Positions 17,203 to 25,741 of a stretch of 64,000 nt of DNA are shown in pieces. Position numbers and translations under genes: made by a program. Location of the stretch: contig JBJKYB010000002.1 of NCBI GenBank assembly GCA_045561235.1, positions 682,001 through 746,000 of the forward strand, read 5' to 3'. The DNA comes from GCA-2705445 sp002705445. GTDB taxonomy: Bacteria; Pseudomonadota; Gammaproteobacteria; Poriferisulfidales; GCA-002705445. Position 1 is the stretch's first letter, and each line of letters opens with the position of its first letter. The notes under the pieces are model-generated. The model did no database searches. It worked only from the letters and a program-made list of their open reading frames with translations, and was not told the DNA's origin.

Positions 17203-18837
17203 ATGAAAGGTAAAATAGAATTCATTATCGCCCAATTTAACGCCATTGTTGGTGATATTGATGGTAATTTAAAAAAAATAATTGATATTATAGATAATAA
17301 TAGAGACCTTAATGCGACAAAGGTATTTATTTTCCCAGAATTAGCCCTTTGTGGTTATTCCCCAGAGGATTTACTTTTTAGAAAGGATTTTGCAAAAAAG
17401 GTCAATAATTCAATTTTAGAGTTAAGTCAACAGATCAATAGTAATGAATACTTAATTATTGGTGGGCCAAGATATTCAGATGACTATTCAAAAGTATGGA
17501 ATAGTGCGTTCATAATAAATAATAAAAAAGTTATTGAAACCTATGACAAACAATTTTTACCAAATTATGGTGTATTTGATGAAAAAAGATATTTTGAGAA
17601 AGGTAAAAAAAATAAAGTTATAGAAATTGAAGGAAACAAAATTGGGTTATTAATTTGCGAAGATTCTTGGAATTTATCGTCATTATATAATAATGATTTT
17701 AATGATTTAGATTTTTTGATAAGTATAAATGCTTCCCCTTTTGAAAAAGGAAAAGATGAAAAGAGGAGAAGATATTTTAATAAAATTGCATCTAAATATA
17801 ATTTCAATTTTATTTATGTTAATACAGTAGGTGGTCAAGATGAAATTGTTTTCGATGGATCTTCATTTATAGTTGACAAAAAAGGTAAAATAATAAATAT
17901 ATGTACTTCATTTTCTGAAGAAATCTTTAACCTATTTTCAATTGAAGGTAATTTTTCAGATAAACCTTCATTTAATTATTCTAAAAACATTATAAACGAT
18001 GAAAACGCTCTTTACAATGCAATAAAAATTGGCACGTACGATTATATTTCAAAAAGTAATCTTAGTGGGGTAATTTTAGGTTTGTCAGGAGGAATTGACT
18101 CAGCACTTACATTAGCCATTGCTAATGATATTTTTAAAAAAGAAGAAATTGAAGCGATTCTATTACCATCTATATACACGTCTGATTTAAGTATTCAGCT
18201 TGCAGAACAACAGTGTAAAAATTTAAATATTAATTACTCGCTGATTAGTATTGAAGATATTAATGAAACTGTAAATAAAACACTTGAAAAAAGATTTAAT
18301 GGTCTTCAAAGCGATGTTACTGAAGAAAATATCCAGTCTAGAGCAAGAGGTCTAATCTTAATGTCTATATCAAATAAAACAGGAAAAGTATTACTAACCA
18401 CTGGGAACAAAAGCGAACTGGCTGTTGGGTATTCTACTTTATATGGAGATATGTGTGGAAGCTTTGCTCCACTTAAAGATTTATACAAAACAGAAGTTTA
18501 TAGGTTATCAAAATGGAGAAATCAAAAATCATTAGTTATTCCTGAAGCTGTTATTGAAAGAATGCCAACAGCAGAGCTTTCTTATGATCAATATGATATT
18601 GATACTCTTCCACCATATGAAACTTTAGACGCAATACTTAATTCATTCATTGAAGATAAAAAATCACTTGAAGATATATGTAATATGGGATTTGAGAAAA
18701 ATTTGGTTACGAAGATAATTAATATGGTTATTAAAAACGAATATAAGAGAAGACAATATTCGCCTGGAGTAAAGCTTAATCCAGAATCATTCGGAAGAGA
18801 TAGAAGATTCCCAATTGTATCTAGATTCAAATACTAA
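17203..18837 (+). CDS. nadE: NadE, glutamine-dependent NAD+ synthetase
   Basis: Two-domain cytoplasmic enzyme amidating NaAD to NAD+ with glutamine as ammonia source. The N-terminal nitrilase-type glutaminase domain carries E46 in FPELALCGYSPED, the lysine region FLPNYGVFDEKRYF and C152 in LLICEDSWN. The C-terminal synthetase domain has the pyrophosphatase loop LSGGIDSAL, TGNKSELAVGY and YGDMCGSFAPLKDLYKT. ATG at 17203 is chosen because family members begin right before the FIIAQFNAIVGD strand; an in-frame TTG at 17194 closer to GGAG (17186-17189) is the alternative. It ends 3 bases from convergent bamD. Confidence 0.94.
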   Translation: MKGKIEFIIAQFNAIVGDIDGNLKKIIDIIDNNRDLNATKVFIFPELALCGYSPEDLLFRKDFAKKVNNSILELSQQINSNEYLIIGGPRYSDDYSKVWNSAFIINNKKVIETYDKQFLPNYGVFDEKRYFEKGKKNKVIEIEGNKIGLLICEDSWNLSSLYNNDFNDLDFLISINASPFEKGKDEKRRRYFNKIASKYNFNFIYVNTVGGQDEIVFDGSSFIVDKKGKIINICTSFSEEIFNLFSIEGNFSDKPSFNYSKNIINDENALYNAIKIGTYDYISKSNLSGVILGLSGGIDSALTLAIANDIFKKEEIEAILLPSIYTSDLSIQLAEQQCKNLNINYSLISIEDINETVNKTLEKRFNGLQSDVTEENIQSRARGLILMSISNKTGKVLLTTGNKSELAVGYSTLYGDMCGSFAPLKDLYKTEVYRLSKWRNQKSLVIPEAVIERMPTAELSYDQYDIDTLPPYETLDAILNSFIEDKKSLEDICNMGFEKNLVTKIINMVIKNEYKRRQYSPGVKLNPESFGRDRRFPIVSRFKY

Positions 18838-18840
18838 AAA

Positions 18841-20082
18841 TTATTCCAATAATTCTATTACTTGACTTTCAGGATCAATTTTTTCATTTAATTCTTCAAT
18901 TTTTGTATTTGATTCCGAACTACTGTCTTTGGTAAGACCTTCTTCTTTGGTATCAATGGTTTCTCCAACAATTATGTCTTTAACGAGTAAGTCTGATTCA
19001 TCATCTTTAAAAAAATAATTAAGCATATTAAGTTGCTCAAGATTATCTTTTAAAGAAAATTTTTCATTATTTACAGTATGAATTATTGTGTATCTCTCTG
19101 GCTTAATATTCCTTGGTATTTCAATCAAATCTTCATTTGAAAAATATTCAACACTATAAATTCCGTCAAAATTATCTACTGACTGATTTTCGATATCAAA
19201 ACCCATAGATATAGCTATATCATCAGCGAGCTCACTTAAAGCAACTAAATTCTTTTTAACCTTATTCTCTAAAACATCATTGAAATATACTGATTTATAA
19301 TCTGGATAATTTTTTTCAATAATTTTATTTATCATTCGACTACTATCAGTCATAAGGAGTAAATCATAAGATTTTTTTAAAAAAAACAATGCATCGATAT
19401 TTGCAGGGGCTTCTGGGTATTTTTCTATCAAATAATTACATCTATTAATGACTGCTATATATGCTTTCCTTTTAAAATAATAGTTTACGACATGTAGCTC
19501 GTAAGCAGCTAATGTATTTCTTAGATAAATCATTCTTTTTACAGAATCATTTACATACTCAGAGTTTTTATAATTTTCAACAATATAATTAAAGTCATCA
19601 TATGCTTCTTTAATATTTACAGGATCTTTATCAACATGAACATGAGGTAAAACAAAGTTAAAAAATGTTTTCCCTCTGTTAAAATTTGATAAGCCCCGTA
19701 AATAATATGCATAAGGTAAAAGTTTACTAGTATTATTCATTGACATAAATCTATCTATTACAGCTATAGCAGGATCCCATCTTTTCATCTTATACGTTGC
19801 ATAAGCAAGCTCAATATGACTTTGTTCAGCAAATTGAGAAAAAGGGTAATTAGCTTCTATTTCTCTATAATTTTCTATAGCTACTTCATATTGCTCTCTT
19901 TTTAAAGCTCCTTTGGCGATATTATATAATTCTTCAGCAGAAAGGATTTCAGAGTCTTTCTTCGTTATTTGACCTTGTCGATCTATCTCTACACTTTCAT
20001 CTGAGCCTTTGAAATTAGCACAGCCGGTTAATGTCATAATTAATAGTGTATATATACTTATTTTTATCATATTCTTATGCAT
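18841..20082 (-). CDS. bamD: BamD, outer membrane assembly lipoprotein, C-terminally extended
   Basis: Lipoprotein of the BAM complex that folds outer-membrane beta-barrels. The signal peptide ends in the lipobox LTGC (about residue 21). The TPR region (about 45-240) has AEELYNIAKGALKREQYEVAI, FSQFAEQSHIELAYATYK and RGLSNFNRGKTFF, and the SEYVNDSVKRMIYLRN and AYELHVVNYYFKRKAYIAVI blocks are diagnostic BamD. E. coli BamD is 245 residues; here the protein is 413, with about 150 extra acidic residues after the TPRs ending in a Glu/Ser-rich tail. It diverges from rluD as in E. coli. Confidence 0.9.
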   Translation of the reverse strand: MHKNMIKISIYTLLIMTLTGCANFKGSDESVEIDRQGQITKKDSEILSAEELYNIAKGALKREQYEVAIENYREIEANYPFSQFAEQSHIELAYATYKMKRWDPAIAVIDRFMSMNNTSKLLPYAYYLRGLSNFNRGKTFFNFVLPHVHVDKDPVNIKEAYDDFNYIVENYKNSEYVNDSVKRMIYLRNTLAAYELHVVNYYFKRKAYIAVINRCNYLIEKYPEAPANIDALFFLKKSYDLLLMTDSSRMINKIIEKNYPDYKSVYFNDVLENKVKKNLVALSELADDIAISMGFDIENQSVDNFDGIYSVEYFSNEDLIEIPRNIKPERYTIIHTVNNEKFSLKDNLEQLNMLNYFFKDDESDLLVKDIIVGETIDTKEEGLTKDSSSESNTKIEELNEKIDPESQVIELLE

Positions 20083-20109
20083 ACCAATTAATAATATCAG
20101 TTCTTTACC

Positions 20110-21057
20110 ATGAATGATGAAATTAAAAACAATGATATTATAGAATATATAATATCAGAAGAAAGTAAAGGTCTAAGAGTAGATCAAGGAATTGCAAAAG
20201 AAAATAAACAATTTTCTAGAAGTTTAATTCAGAAATGGATTAAAAATGGAAATATTAAAATAAATGATAATAATATTAAATCAAAAGATATTCTTGCGAT
20301 CAATGATAGAGTTACCATAATTCCTGAGAAGAGTATGAACTCCGAATACCTAGAGCCTCAGGATATAAAAATTGATATTGTATATAAAGACAATGATTTA
20401 ATTATTATTAATAAAAAAATTAATATAATTTGTCACCCAGCAGCAGGTCATAGTAAAGGAACAATTGCAAACGGATTAATTTATTTATTTCCGGAACTAA
20501 AAAATCTACCAAGATCGGGTTTAATTCATCGATTGGATAAAGATACTTCCGGACTATTAATAGTTGCAAGAACTATAGAATGTTATACCGAACTTATTAG
20601 AAGTATGCAAAACAGAAGTATTTCAAGGCATTATATTGCCTTTTGTCATGGCCTAGTGATGAAAAATGGCAGAGTAGAGCAACCAATATCAAGGCATCAT
20701 GTTGATAGAAAAAAAATGGCAGTGAATATAAATGGCAAAGAGGCGGTAACTGATTACGAGGTAATTAAAAACTATGAGAAAAATACAAAATTAAGGCTAA
20801 AGCTACATACTGGAAGAACACATCAAATAAGAGTTCATATGCAATATTTAGGTTTTCCACTTATTGGAGACCAAACTTATGGATTAAATATAAAATATAA
20901 TAATAATATTAGCCAAAAAATAAAATTATTTTCAAGGCAAGCCTTACATGCTGAGTCTTTAAGTTTTTCACATCCAATAACTAATAAAAAAGTTAATATT
21001 AATTCTAAGTTACCAAATGATTTAATATGTCTTGAAAAGGAGCTTGAAAGTGGATAA
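20110..21057 (+). CDS. rluD: RluD, 23S rRNA pseudouridine synthase
   Basis: Makes pseudouridines in helix 69 of 23S rRNA. An N-terminal S4 RNA-binding domain (about residues 20-75) is followed by the RluA-type catalytic domain with IVYKDNDLIIINKK, SGLIHRLDKDTSGLL (catalytic Asp at 143), ARTIECYTELIRSMQNRSISRHYIA-type region, and the C-terminal GRTHQIRVHM. Length 315 is close to E. coli RluD (326). Position between bamD and pgeF is the usual gammaproteobacterial arrangement and separates it from RluC. It overlaps the pgeF start by 8 bases. Confidence 0.92.
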   Translation: MNDEIKNNDIIEYIISEESKGLRVDQGIAKENKQFSRSLIQKWIKNGNIKINDNNIKSKDILAINDRVTIIPEKSMNSEYLEPQDIKIDIVYKDNDLIIINKKINIICHPAAGHSKGTIANGLIYLFPELKNLPRSGLIHRLDKDTSGLLIVARTIECYTELIRSMQNRSISRHYIAFCHGLVMKNGRVEQPISRHHVDRKKMAVNINGKEAVTDYEVIKNYEKNTKLRLKLHTGRTHQIRVHMQYLGFPLIGDQTYGLNIKYNNNISQKIKLFSRQALHAESLSFSHPITNKKVNINSKLPNDLICLEKELESG

Positions 21058-21772
21058 GTATCTTGTAGATGCGAAATGGAATGTTTCAAAAAACGTGAAA
21101 ATTTTAGTAACAAAAAAGAATTTTCTCTCTCAAGAAAACTTTGACTTATCATATACCAATAACAAATATGTTAGTGCTAAAGAAAGTAGACAACTTATCA
21201 ATAGTATTTTACCAAGCAAACCTTATTATATGAAACAGATTCATGGAAAAAAAGTTGTATACTTAGATGATTCCGAAAAGCTATCGCATGTTTGCGATGG
21301 CTTAATAACTAAAAAAAAGAATCGCGTAATTTCTATTCTTACAGCTGATTGTATGCCAATAGTAATATCTAGTATTTGTGGAAGCATTATTTGCGTGCTA
21401 CATGTAGGCAGAAAGGGTGCACAATATAATATAGTTGAAAATGCTTTTAAAGTCTTAAAAAAATATAATTATATCTATGAGGCATGGATAGGACCTGCAA
21501 TATCTCAAGAATATTATTTAGTTGATGAAAATATAAGAAAACTTTTTTTAGATTACAACAGTGACTACAATATTTTCTTTGATAAAAATAAAATAAATAA
21601 GAAATTATTTAATATGAATTTAATTGGTATTGCAAGTTACCAGTTAAAAACTAATGGTGTAAATAAAATCGCATTTTCAGAATTATGCACTGTGAAAAAT
21701 AATAATGACTATTACTCTTATAGGATCAACTCAGACAAAAAAAGATTTGGTACATTTGTTTGGTCTGAATAA
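21050..21772 (+). CDS. pgeF: PgeF/YfiH family multicopper-oxidoreductase-fold protein
   Basis: Homologue of E. coli YfiH, a peptidoglycan editing factor that removes wrongly inserted L-Ser precursors; relatives act as purine nucleoside phosphorylases. The metal-binding residues are retained: His in KQIHGKKV, Cys in LTADCMPIVI and His in LHVGRKG, then AWIGPAI and a C-terminal SYR motif. The usual AHAGWRG block is altered to LHVGRKG, losing the tryptophan. The GTG at 21050 is preferred to the in-frame TTG at 21032 because AAGGAG lies seven bases upstream; it makes an 8-base GTGGATAA overlap with rluD. Confidence 0.88.
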   Translation: MDKYLVDAKWNVSKNVKILVTKKNFLSQENFDLSYTNNKYVSAKESRQLINSILPSKPYYMKQIHGKKVVYLDDSEKLSHVCDGLITKKKNRVISILTADCMPIVISSICGSIICVLHVGRKGAQYNIVENAFKVLKKYNYIYEAWIGPAISQEYYLVDENIRKLFLDYNSDYNIFFDKNKINKKLFNMNLIGIASYQLKTNGVNKIAFSELCTVKNNNDYYSYRINSDKKRFGTFVWSE

Positions 21773-21784
21773 AAAGGATAAAAA

Positions 21785-21810
21785 AAAGGCGATATTTTCA
21801 TATCGCCTTT
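21785..21810. terminator. Bidirectional hairpin terminator between pgeF and the binding-protein gene
   Basis: A perfect 11-bp stem (AAAGGCGATAT / ATATCGCCTTT) with a four-base TTTC loop. The left flank is A-rich and the right arm ends in TTT followed by AATATT, so it can act on both the pgeF transcript and the convergent binding-protein transcript. It is one of only two convincing intrinsic terminators seen in the window. Confidence 0.8.
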
Positions 21811-21833
21811 AATATTACAAAAAACTTTACAGA

Positions 21834-23183
21834 TTATAAGTCGAAGTTATCTCTATCATCTTCGTTACTACAATCACGTTTTTTAATGCCATTATCAGCA
21901 GCGTACTTTTCAGCACCCTCGTCAATAATAGCTTGTGATAAAGCTACATCGCCTTCAATCCAGTCACTAGCAACTTTCCACTGACGTTTTCCAGCATCCC
22001 ATTGTTGGAATTTAGCTAGATGTCCACCAACGTGGTCCATACATGTGATATTGATTTCAGGTACTAAGCCAGTTGCACCAAGTGCATCTAGAGCAGATTT
22101 ATCTAAACGTAAGTTTTCAAAACCCCAACGTACTTGCGCACTGTTAACTTTTGGTCCAAAACGATCTTGTGCTGTTTTTAAAGCTTCTGTGTGGAATACA
22201 CCAGCTAAAACACCTAGGTTCCAATATACAGAACCAATACGGCTTTTATCAGCTAAGTCACCTTTACCAGCTTTATAAACTGTGTCTACGATATCATCGA
22301 TAACTTTTGCAACTCTTCCAGCTGGATGAGTTGTAATCGCATAATATCCTTCAGCAGCGTCACCAGCAGGAATAACGTCACCATCTGAATTACTCCAGAT
22401 GTTACCAATTAATCTTCCAACTGAGAAACCAGTTCTAACAGCTGTTTGCATAGCAACAGGGTTCATTACACCCCACCCACGTAATAGAACATAATCAGGT
22501 TTCATCTTACGAATTTTTAACCATTGTGATTGTTGCTCGTTACCAGGATGTGGTACTTCGATAGCTGTATGCTCACAACCATGTTTTTTACACATCATGT
22601 CCATGAACATAATAGCTTCACGGCCATAAGGTGAACCATGGAATAACATAGCGATTTTTTTACCTTTTAATTTACTTCTATCACCTTCTAAAACATCACC
22701 AATGAAGTGCATCATAATAGAGTGCTCATCATATGTGTTGATTCCAGGCATAAAGTAATAAGGGAAAACGTCACCACGTTGTCCAGCTGTTTTTCCGTGG
22801 TTTACAGCGATGATTGGCATTTTGTCTTTACGACCAGTTTCAATCAAAGCAGTAGAGATACCCACACTTAATGGATCAAAGAAAACAGCTCCACCTTTAT
22901 TATCTTTTAAACGTTTATAACATTCAACGCCACGTTCTACAGAATACTCTGTTTCACACTCTGACCAAACTAACTTCATTCCATTAACACCACCATCACG
23001 CATGTTTAATAGATTGTAGTAATCTAAAATTCCACCAAAGTAACCAGTACCACCCACAGCGTATGGGCCTACACGGTAACTAGGAATTGGAACATAAAGT
23101 TCGTCAGCAGCTTGAACTACAGGTGCTGTAAAAGACATTGAAGCTAAAAGCGCTATACTAGTAATTATTGCTTTTATTTTCAT
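21834..23183 (-). CDS. Periplasmic ABC-transporter substrate-binding protein (type 1, branched-chain amino acid/urea/amide family)
   Basis: A 449-residue secreted protein. Residues 1-25 form a signal peptide with an AxA-type cleavage site near VVQA/ADELY. The mature protein is a type 1 periplasmic binding fold: YRVGPYAVGGTGYFGG, a long N-domain with GGAVFFDPLSVGIST, GKKIAMLFHGSPYGREAI as second-domain strand and KPDYVLLRGWGVMNP. No permease or ATPase genes are adjacent. Codon use differs from all neighbours (higher GC, Arg often CGT), and the gene has a perfect AAGGAGG ribosome-binding site, which together suggest very high expression. The ligand is unknown; branched-chain amino acids, amides or urea are family options. 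Confidence 0.85.
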   Translation of the reverse strand: MKIKAIITSIALLASMSFTAPVVQAADELYVPIPSYRVGPYAVGGTGYFGGILDYYNLLNMRDGGVNGMKLVWSECETEYSVERGVECYKRLKDNKGGAVFFDPLSVGISTALIETGRKDKMPIIAVNHGKTAGQRGDVFPYYFMPGINTYDEHSIMMHFIGDVLEGDRSKLKGKKIAMLFHGSPYGREAIMFMDMMCKKHGCEHTAIEVPHPGNEQQSQWLKIRKMKPDYVLLRGWGVMNPVAMQTAVRTGFSVGRLIGNIWSNSDGDVIPAGDAAEGYYAITTHPAGRVAKVIDDIVDTVYKAGKGDLADKSRIGSVYWNLGVLAGVFHTEALKTAQDRFGPKVNSAQVRWGFENLRLDKSALDALGATGLVPEINITCMDHVGGHLAKFQQWDAGKRQWKVASDWIEGDVALSQAIIDEGAEKYAADNGIKKRDCSNEDDRDNFDL

Positions 23184-23190
23184 TTGTACT

Positions 23191-23197
23191 CCTCCTT
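23191..23197 (-). promoter_or_regulatory. Strong ribosome-binding site of the binding-protein gene
   Basis: On the minus strand AAGGAGG lies seven bases before the ATG at 23183. This is the full anti-16S complement at ideal spacing. Most genes in the window have only weak or no Shine-Dalgarno, so its strength fixes the start and argues for strong translation. Confidence 0.85.
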
Positions 23198-23202
23198 AAG
23201 AG

Positions 23203-23232
23203 GTTCATGTTGCAGTTAACTGCAGAATGAAC
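23203..23232 (-). promoter_or_regulatory. 30-base dyad just upstream of the binding-protein ribosome-binding site
   Basis: The core TGCAGTTAACTGCA (23211-23224) is a perfect 14-base palindrome. It is flanked, with two unpaired bases on each side, by GTTCAT and ATGAAC, which are also reverse complements, giving a 30-base near-perfect dyad that ends five bases from the Shine-Dalgarno. In the mRNA it would fold into a hairpin directly upstream of the ribosome-binding site (stability or translation control); as DNA it could be an operator. Confidence 0.6.
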
Positions 23233-23266
23233 AATTTTTATTATTGTTTTCATCCCACTTACTAAA

Positions 23267-23317
23267 CTCAGGCCTATTTCAAAACGCAGTATTTCTCTGA
23301 TCCTCCTGACGCCTGAG
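23267..23317 (-). promoter_or_regulatory. Possible structured leader of the binding-protein mRNA
   Basis: Seven perfectly complementary bases (CTCAGGC at 23267-23273 and GCCTGAG at 23311-23317) enclose a 37-base, locally GC-richer loop in otherwise AT-rich non-coding DNA. There is no ORF here with a ribosome-binding site. I compared it by memory with TPP, glycine, guanidine, SAM and glutamine riboswitch signatures and none fits, so no class is named. It could also be a small RNA or part of an operator region. Confidence 0.35.
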
Positions 23318-23358
23318 CCACTAATATAATTTAAAGAAATCCTATTAATGGACTATCT

Positions 23359-23388
23359 AATTTACTTGAAATCTACGTTCCGTCAAGT
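23359..23388 (-). promoter_or_regulatory. Candidate promoter with overlapping inverted repeat for the binding-protein gene
   Basis: Reading the minus strand, TTGACG (23386-23381) is followed after 16 bases by TAAATT (23364-23359), a reasonable -35/-10 pair. The inverted repeat ACTTGA-N13-TCAAGT (23364-23388) overlaps the -35 box and the upstream edge of the -10, the layout of a regulator operator. Transcription from here would give a leader of roughly 170 bases before the ATG. The box assignments are inferred by eye. Confidence 0.4.
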
Positions 23389-23461
23389 GTTTATGTGTAT
23401 TTAAGTAGTTGATAATATTATGATATTAATGGAATATAATTTTACTATTAGTTGTTGATTA

Positions 23462-24754
23462 TTATCCATTTATAAGGCTATATATCTCATTTAATGTGCT
23501 TTTTGATGGTTCTACAGAATTTTTAATCTCTTTAATTGTAGAGGTTTTATCCAGTCTTCTATTTTTAAATTCTAATTCCCCGTCTTGAAGTAACTTTTTA
23601 CCTATTATTAATTTATTTGGAATGCCAATTAGATCAGCATCTGAAAACATATTTCCTGGACTAATATCTCTATCGTCAAGCAGTAAATCAATTTTTATTT
23701 CTTTTAATCTCTTGTAAAGAGAATCAGTATAATTTTTAATTTTTTGATCTTTAGTATAGCCTATAGATATAATTGATAATTCAAAAGGTGCTATTGATTT
23801 AGGCCAAATAATTCCATTTTTATCATTTGATTGTTCTATTGCCGCTGCAGCTATTCTTGAAACACCAATGCCATAACAACCCATAATCATTTTTACATTT
23901 TCATTATTTTTATTTGCAACCATTGCGTTCATAGACTCAGAGTAATTTTTACCAAGCTTAAAAATATGACCAACTTCAATACCTCTTTTAATTTTTATCT
24001 TTCCTGAACCATCAGGACAATCGTCACCTTCTTTTGGCGTTTCCGAAAATAATTCTGCATTTATTGCATAGTCAGAAGAATCTGAAAAAATTAATTGATC
24101 TTCTCCATTTTCCGCAATAACATGAAATTCATGTGATTCACTTCCACCAATTTGTCCGTTATCAGCATTAACCACTTTGTATTCAAAACCAATTTTATCA
24201 AAACAATTTTTGTAAGCTTCGAAGATAATATTATAAGTTTTATTTAAACACTCTTCGTTTTCATGAAATGAGTAAGCATCTTTCATCAAAAATTCTCTAG
24301 CCCGCATAACGCCAAACCTTGGTCGAATTTCATCTCTAAATTTTGTTTGAATTTGATAATATGTTACTGGAAGTTGTTTATAACTTTTTATTTCTTTTCT
24401 GGCAATATCAGTAATAATCTCTTCATGTGTAGGACCAAAGCAAAACTCTCTTTCGTGCCTATCTTGTATTCTAAGTAATTCAGGCCCATATTTATCCCAT
24501 CTTCCAGATTCTTTCCAAAGTTCAGATGGTTGCACAGCTGGCATTAATAGCTCTAAAGCATCAATTTTATCCATTTCAATCCTGATTATATTTTCAATTT
24601 TTCTTAAGATTTTTAATCCTAGTGGCATCCAGGTATATAAACCAGAAGCTAATTTTTTTATCATCCCAGATCTAATCATAAGTATATGGCTAATAATTTC
24701 AGCATCATTTGGAACACTTTTTGTTGTGTTAATACCTGATTTGGAGTATCTCAT
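23462..24754 (-). CDS. proS: ProS, prolyl-tRNA synthetase lacking the editing (INS) domain
   Basis: Class II synthetase charging tRNA-Pro. Motif 1 region with GLYTWMPLGLKILRKIE, motif 2 with FRDEIRPRFGVMRAREFLMKDAYS-type sequence, GQIGGSESHEF, motif 3 MGCYGIGVSRI and a C-terminal anticodon-binding domain with LLLDDRDISPGNMF and LIGIPNKLIIG are intact. Length is 430 against 572 in E. coli. The difference lies in one place: after SDSSDYAINAE (about residue 235) the sequence goes straight to CPDGSGKIKIKRGIEVGHIF, so the roughly 170-residue INS deacylase domain that hydrolyses Ala-tRNA-Pro is cleanly absent in frame, as in alphaproteobacterial ProRS. Confidence 0.94.
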   Translation of the reverse strand: MRYSKSGINTTKSVPNDAEIISHILMIRSGMIKKLASGLYTWMPLGLKILRKIENIIRIEMDKIDALELLMPAVQPSELWKESGRWDKYGPELLRIQDRHEREFCFGPTHEEIITDIARKEIKSYKQLPVTYYQIQTKFRDEIRPRFGVMRAREFLMKDAYSFHENEECLNKTYNIIFEAYKNCFDKIGFEYKVVNADNGQIGGSESHEFHVIAENGEDQLIFSDSSDYAINAELFSETPKEGDDCPDGSGKIKIKRGIEVGHIFKLGKNYSESMNAMVANKNNENVKMIMGCYGIGVSRIAAAAIEQSNDKNGIIWPKSIAPFELSIISIGYTKDQKIKNYTDSLYKRLKEIKIDLLLDDRDISPGNMFSDADLIGIPNKLIIGKKLLQDGELEFKNRRLDKTSTIKEIKNSVEPSKSTLNEIYSLING

Positions 24755-24853
24755 AATTTTAATACTTATTAATTTAAGTTATAAAGTTTATATAATATAT
24801 GATATAACTAAATATTATAAGAGGAGAATACTCCCAGATGAAGCGAGGAGAAA

Positions 24854-25741
24854 ATGTCTGATCGTAGATTACAAGTTTTTTATACTGTGGCAAAACTTTT
24901 AAGCTTTACAAAAGCTGCCGAAACTCTTCACATGACACAGCCAGCAGTTACATTTCAAGTAAGGCAACTCGAAGATCATTTTAACACAAGGCTTTTTGAC
25001 AGAACACATAATAAGATTATGCTTACTGATGCGGGGCAAAAAGTATACTTTTACGCAGAAAAAATTTTTGAACTAAACTCTGAAATGGAGCATTCGTTAA
25101 GAGCTTTAGCAGAAGATACATCTGGGACGTTATCAATTGGAGGAAGCACAACAATTGCTCAATACACTTTCCCAACGTTGTTAAAAGGTTTTAGGGAGAA
25201 ATATCCTGATTTAAGTATAAGAATTTGTGAAGCAAACACTGAAGGAATAGTAGCAAAAGTAGAAAGTTCCATGATAGATTTGGGCATTGTTGAAGCGCCT
25301 GTTCTAAATCAAGATTTAGATGTTGAGGTTTTTAGGGCAGATGAATTGGTTTTAATTACTCATCCAGAACATGAATTAGCTAAAAAAAACTTTGTGAAGC
25401 CAATTGATTTTGAAGATCTTCCATTTATTACAAGAGAGGAAGGTTCTGGCACAAAATCAGTTATATTTGACTATTTTTCAAAACACAATATAGATAAGAA
25501 TCGTATCAATGTATGTATGGAACTAGGAAACTCAGAGTCAGTAAAAGGAGCTGTTGAAACAGGAATAGGTATATCAATACTATCTAAAACTTCTATAGAA
25601 AAAGAATTAGAATTGAATAGATTATCTTTTGTTCCATTAAATCCCAAGCTAACAAGAAATTTTTACTTTGTAAAGAAACGCCATAAATTTAGATTAAAAG
25701 TAACTGACGAATTAATTAATTACGCTAAAGAGTCTAATTAA
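24854..25741 (+). CDS. LysR-family transcriptional regulator
   Basis: An N-terminal winged helix-turn-helix (residues about 3-62) with LSFTKAAETLHMTQPAVTFQVRQLEDHFNTRLFDR-type sequence is followed by a linker helix and a periplasmic-binding-like effector domain (about 90-290) with GTLSIGGSTTIAQYTFP and ETGIGISILSKTSIE. Length 295 is standard. GAGGAGAAAATG provides a good ribosome-binding site for the ATG. It resembles the CysB/CbbR-like side of the family, but effector and targets are unknown; the neighbouring binding-protein gene and proS are candidates only by proximity. It shares the stop palindrome TTAA with bcp. Confidence 0.88.
   Translation: MSDRRLQVFYTVAKLLSFTKAAETLHMTQPAVTFQVRQLEDHFNTRLFDRTHNKIMLTDAGQKVYFYAEKIFELNSEMEHSLRALAEDTSGTLSIGGSTTIAQYTFPTLLKGFREKYPDLSIRICEANTEGIVAKVESSMIDLGIVEAPVLNQDLDVEVFRADELVLITHPEHELAKKNFVKPIDFEDLPFITREEGSGTKSVIFDYFSKHNIDKNRINVCMELGNSESVKGAVETGIGISILSKTSIEKELELNRLSFVPLNPKLTRNFYFVKKRHKFRLKVTDELINYAKESN

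Noticed and set aside
23184..23461. Known riboswitch (TPP, glycine, guanidine, SAM, glutamine) upstream of the binding-protein gene
   Set aside because: None of the conserved core motifs of these classes could be matched by eye; only stems and a dyad are supported.
23900..24100. proS broken by an internal deletion
   Set aside because: The junction is in frame and all catalytic motifs remain, as in naturally INS-less enzymes.
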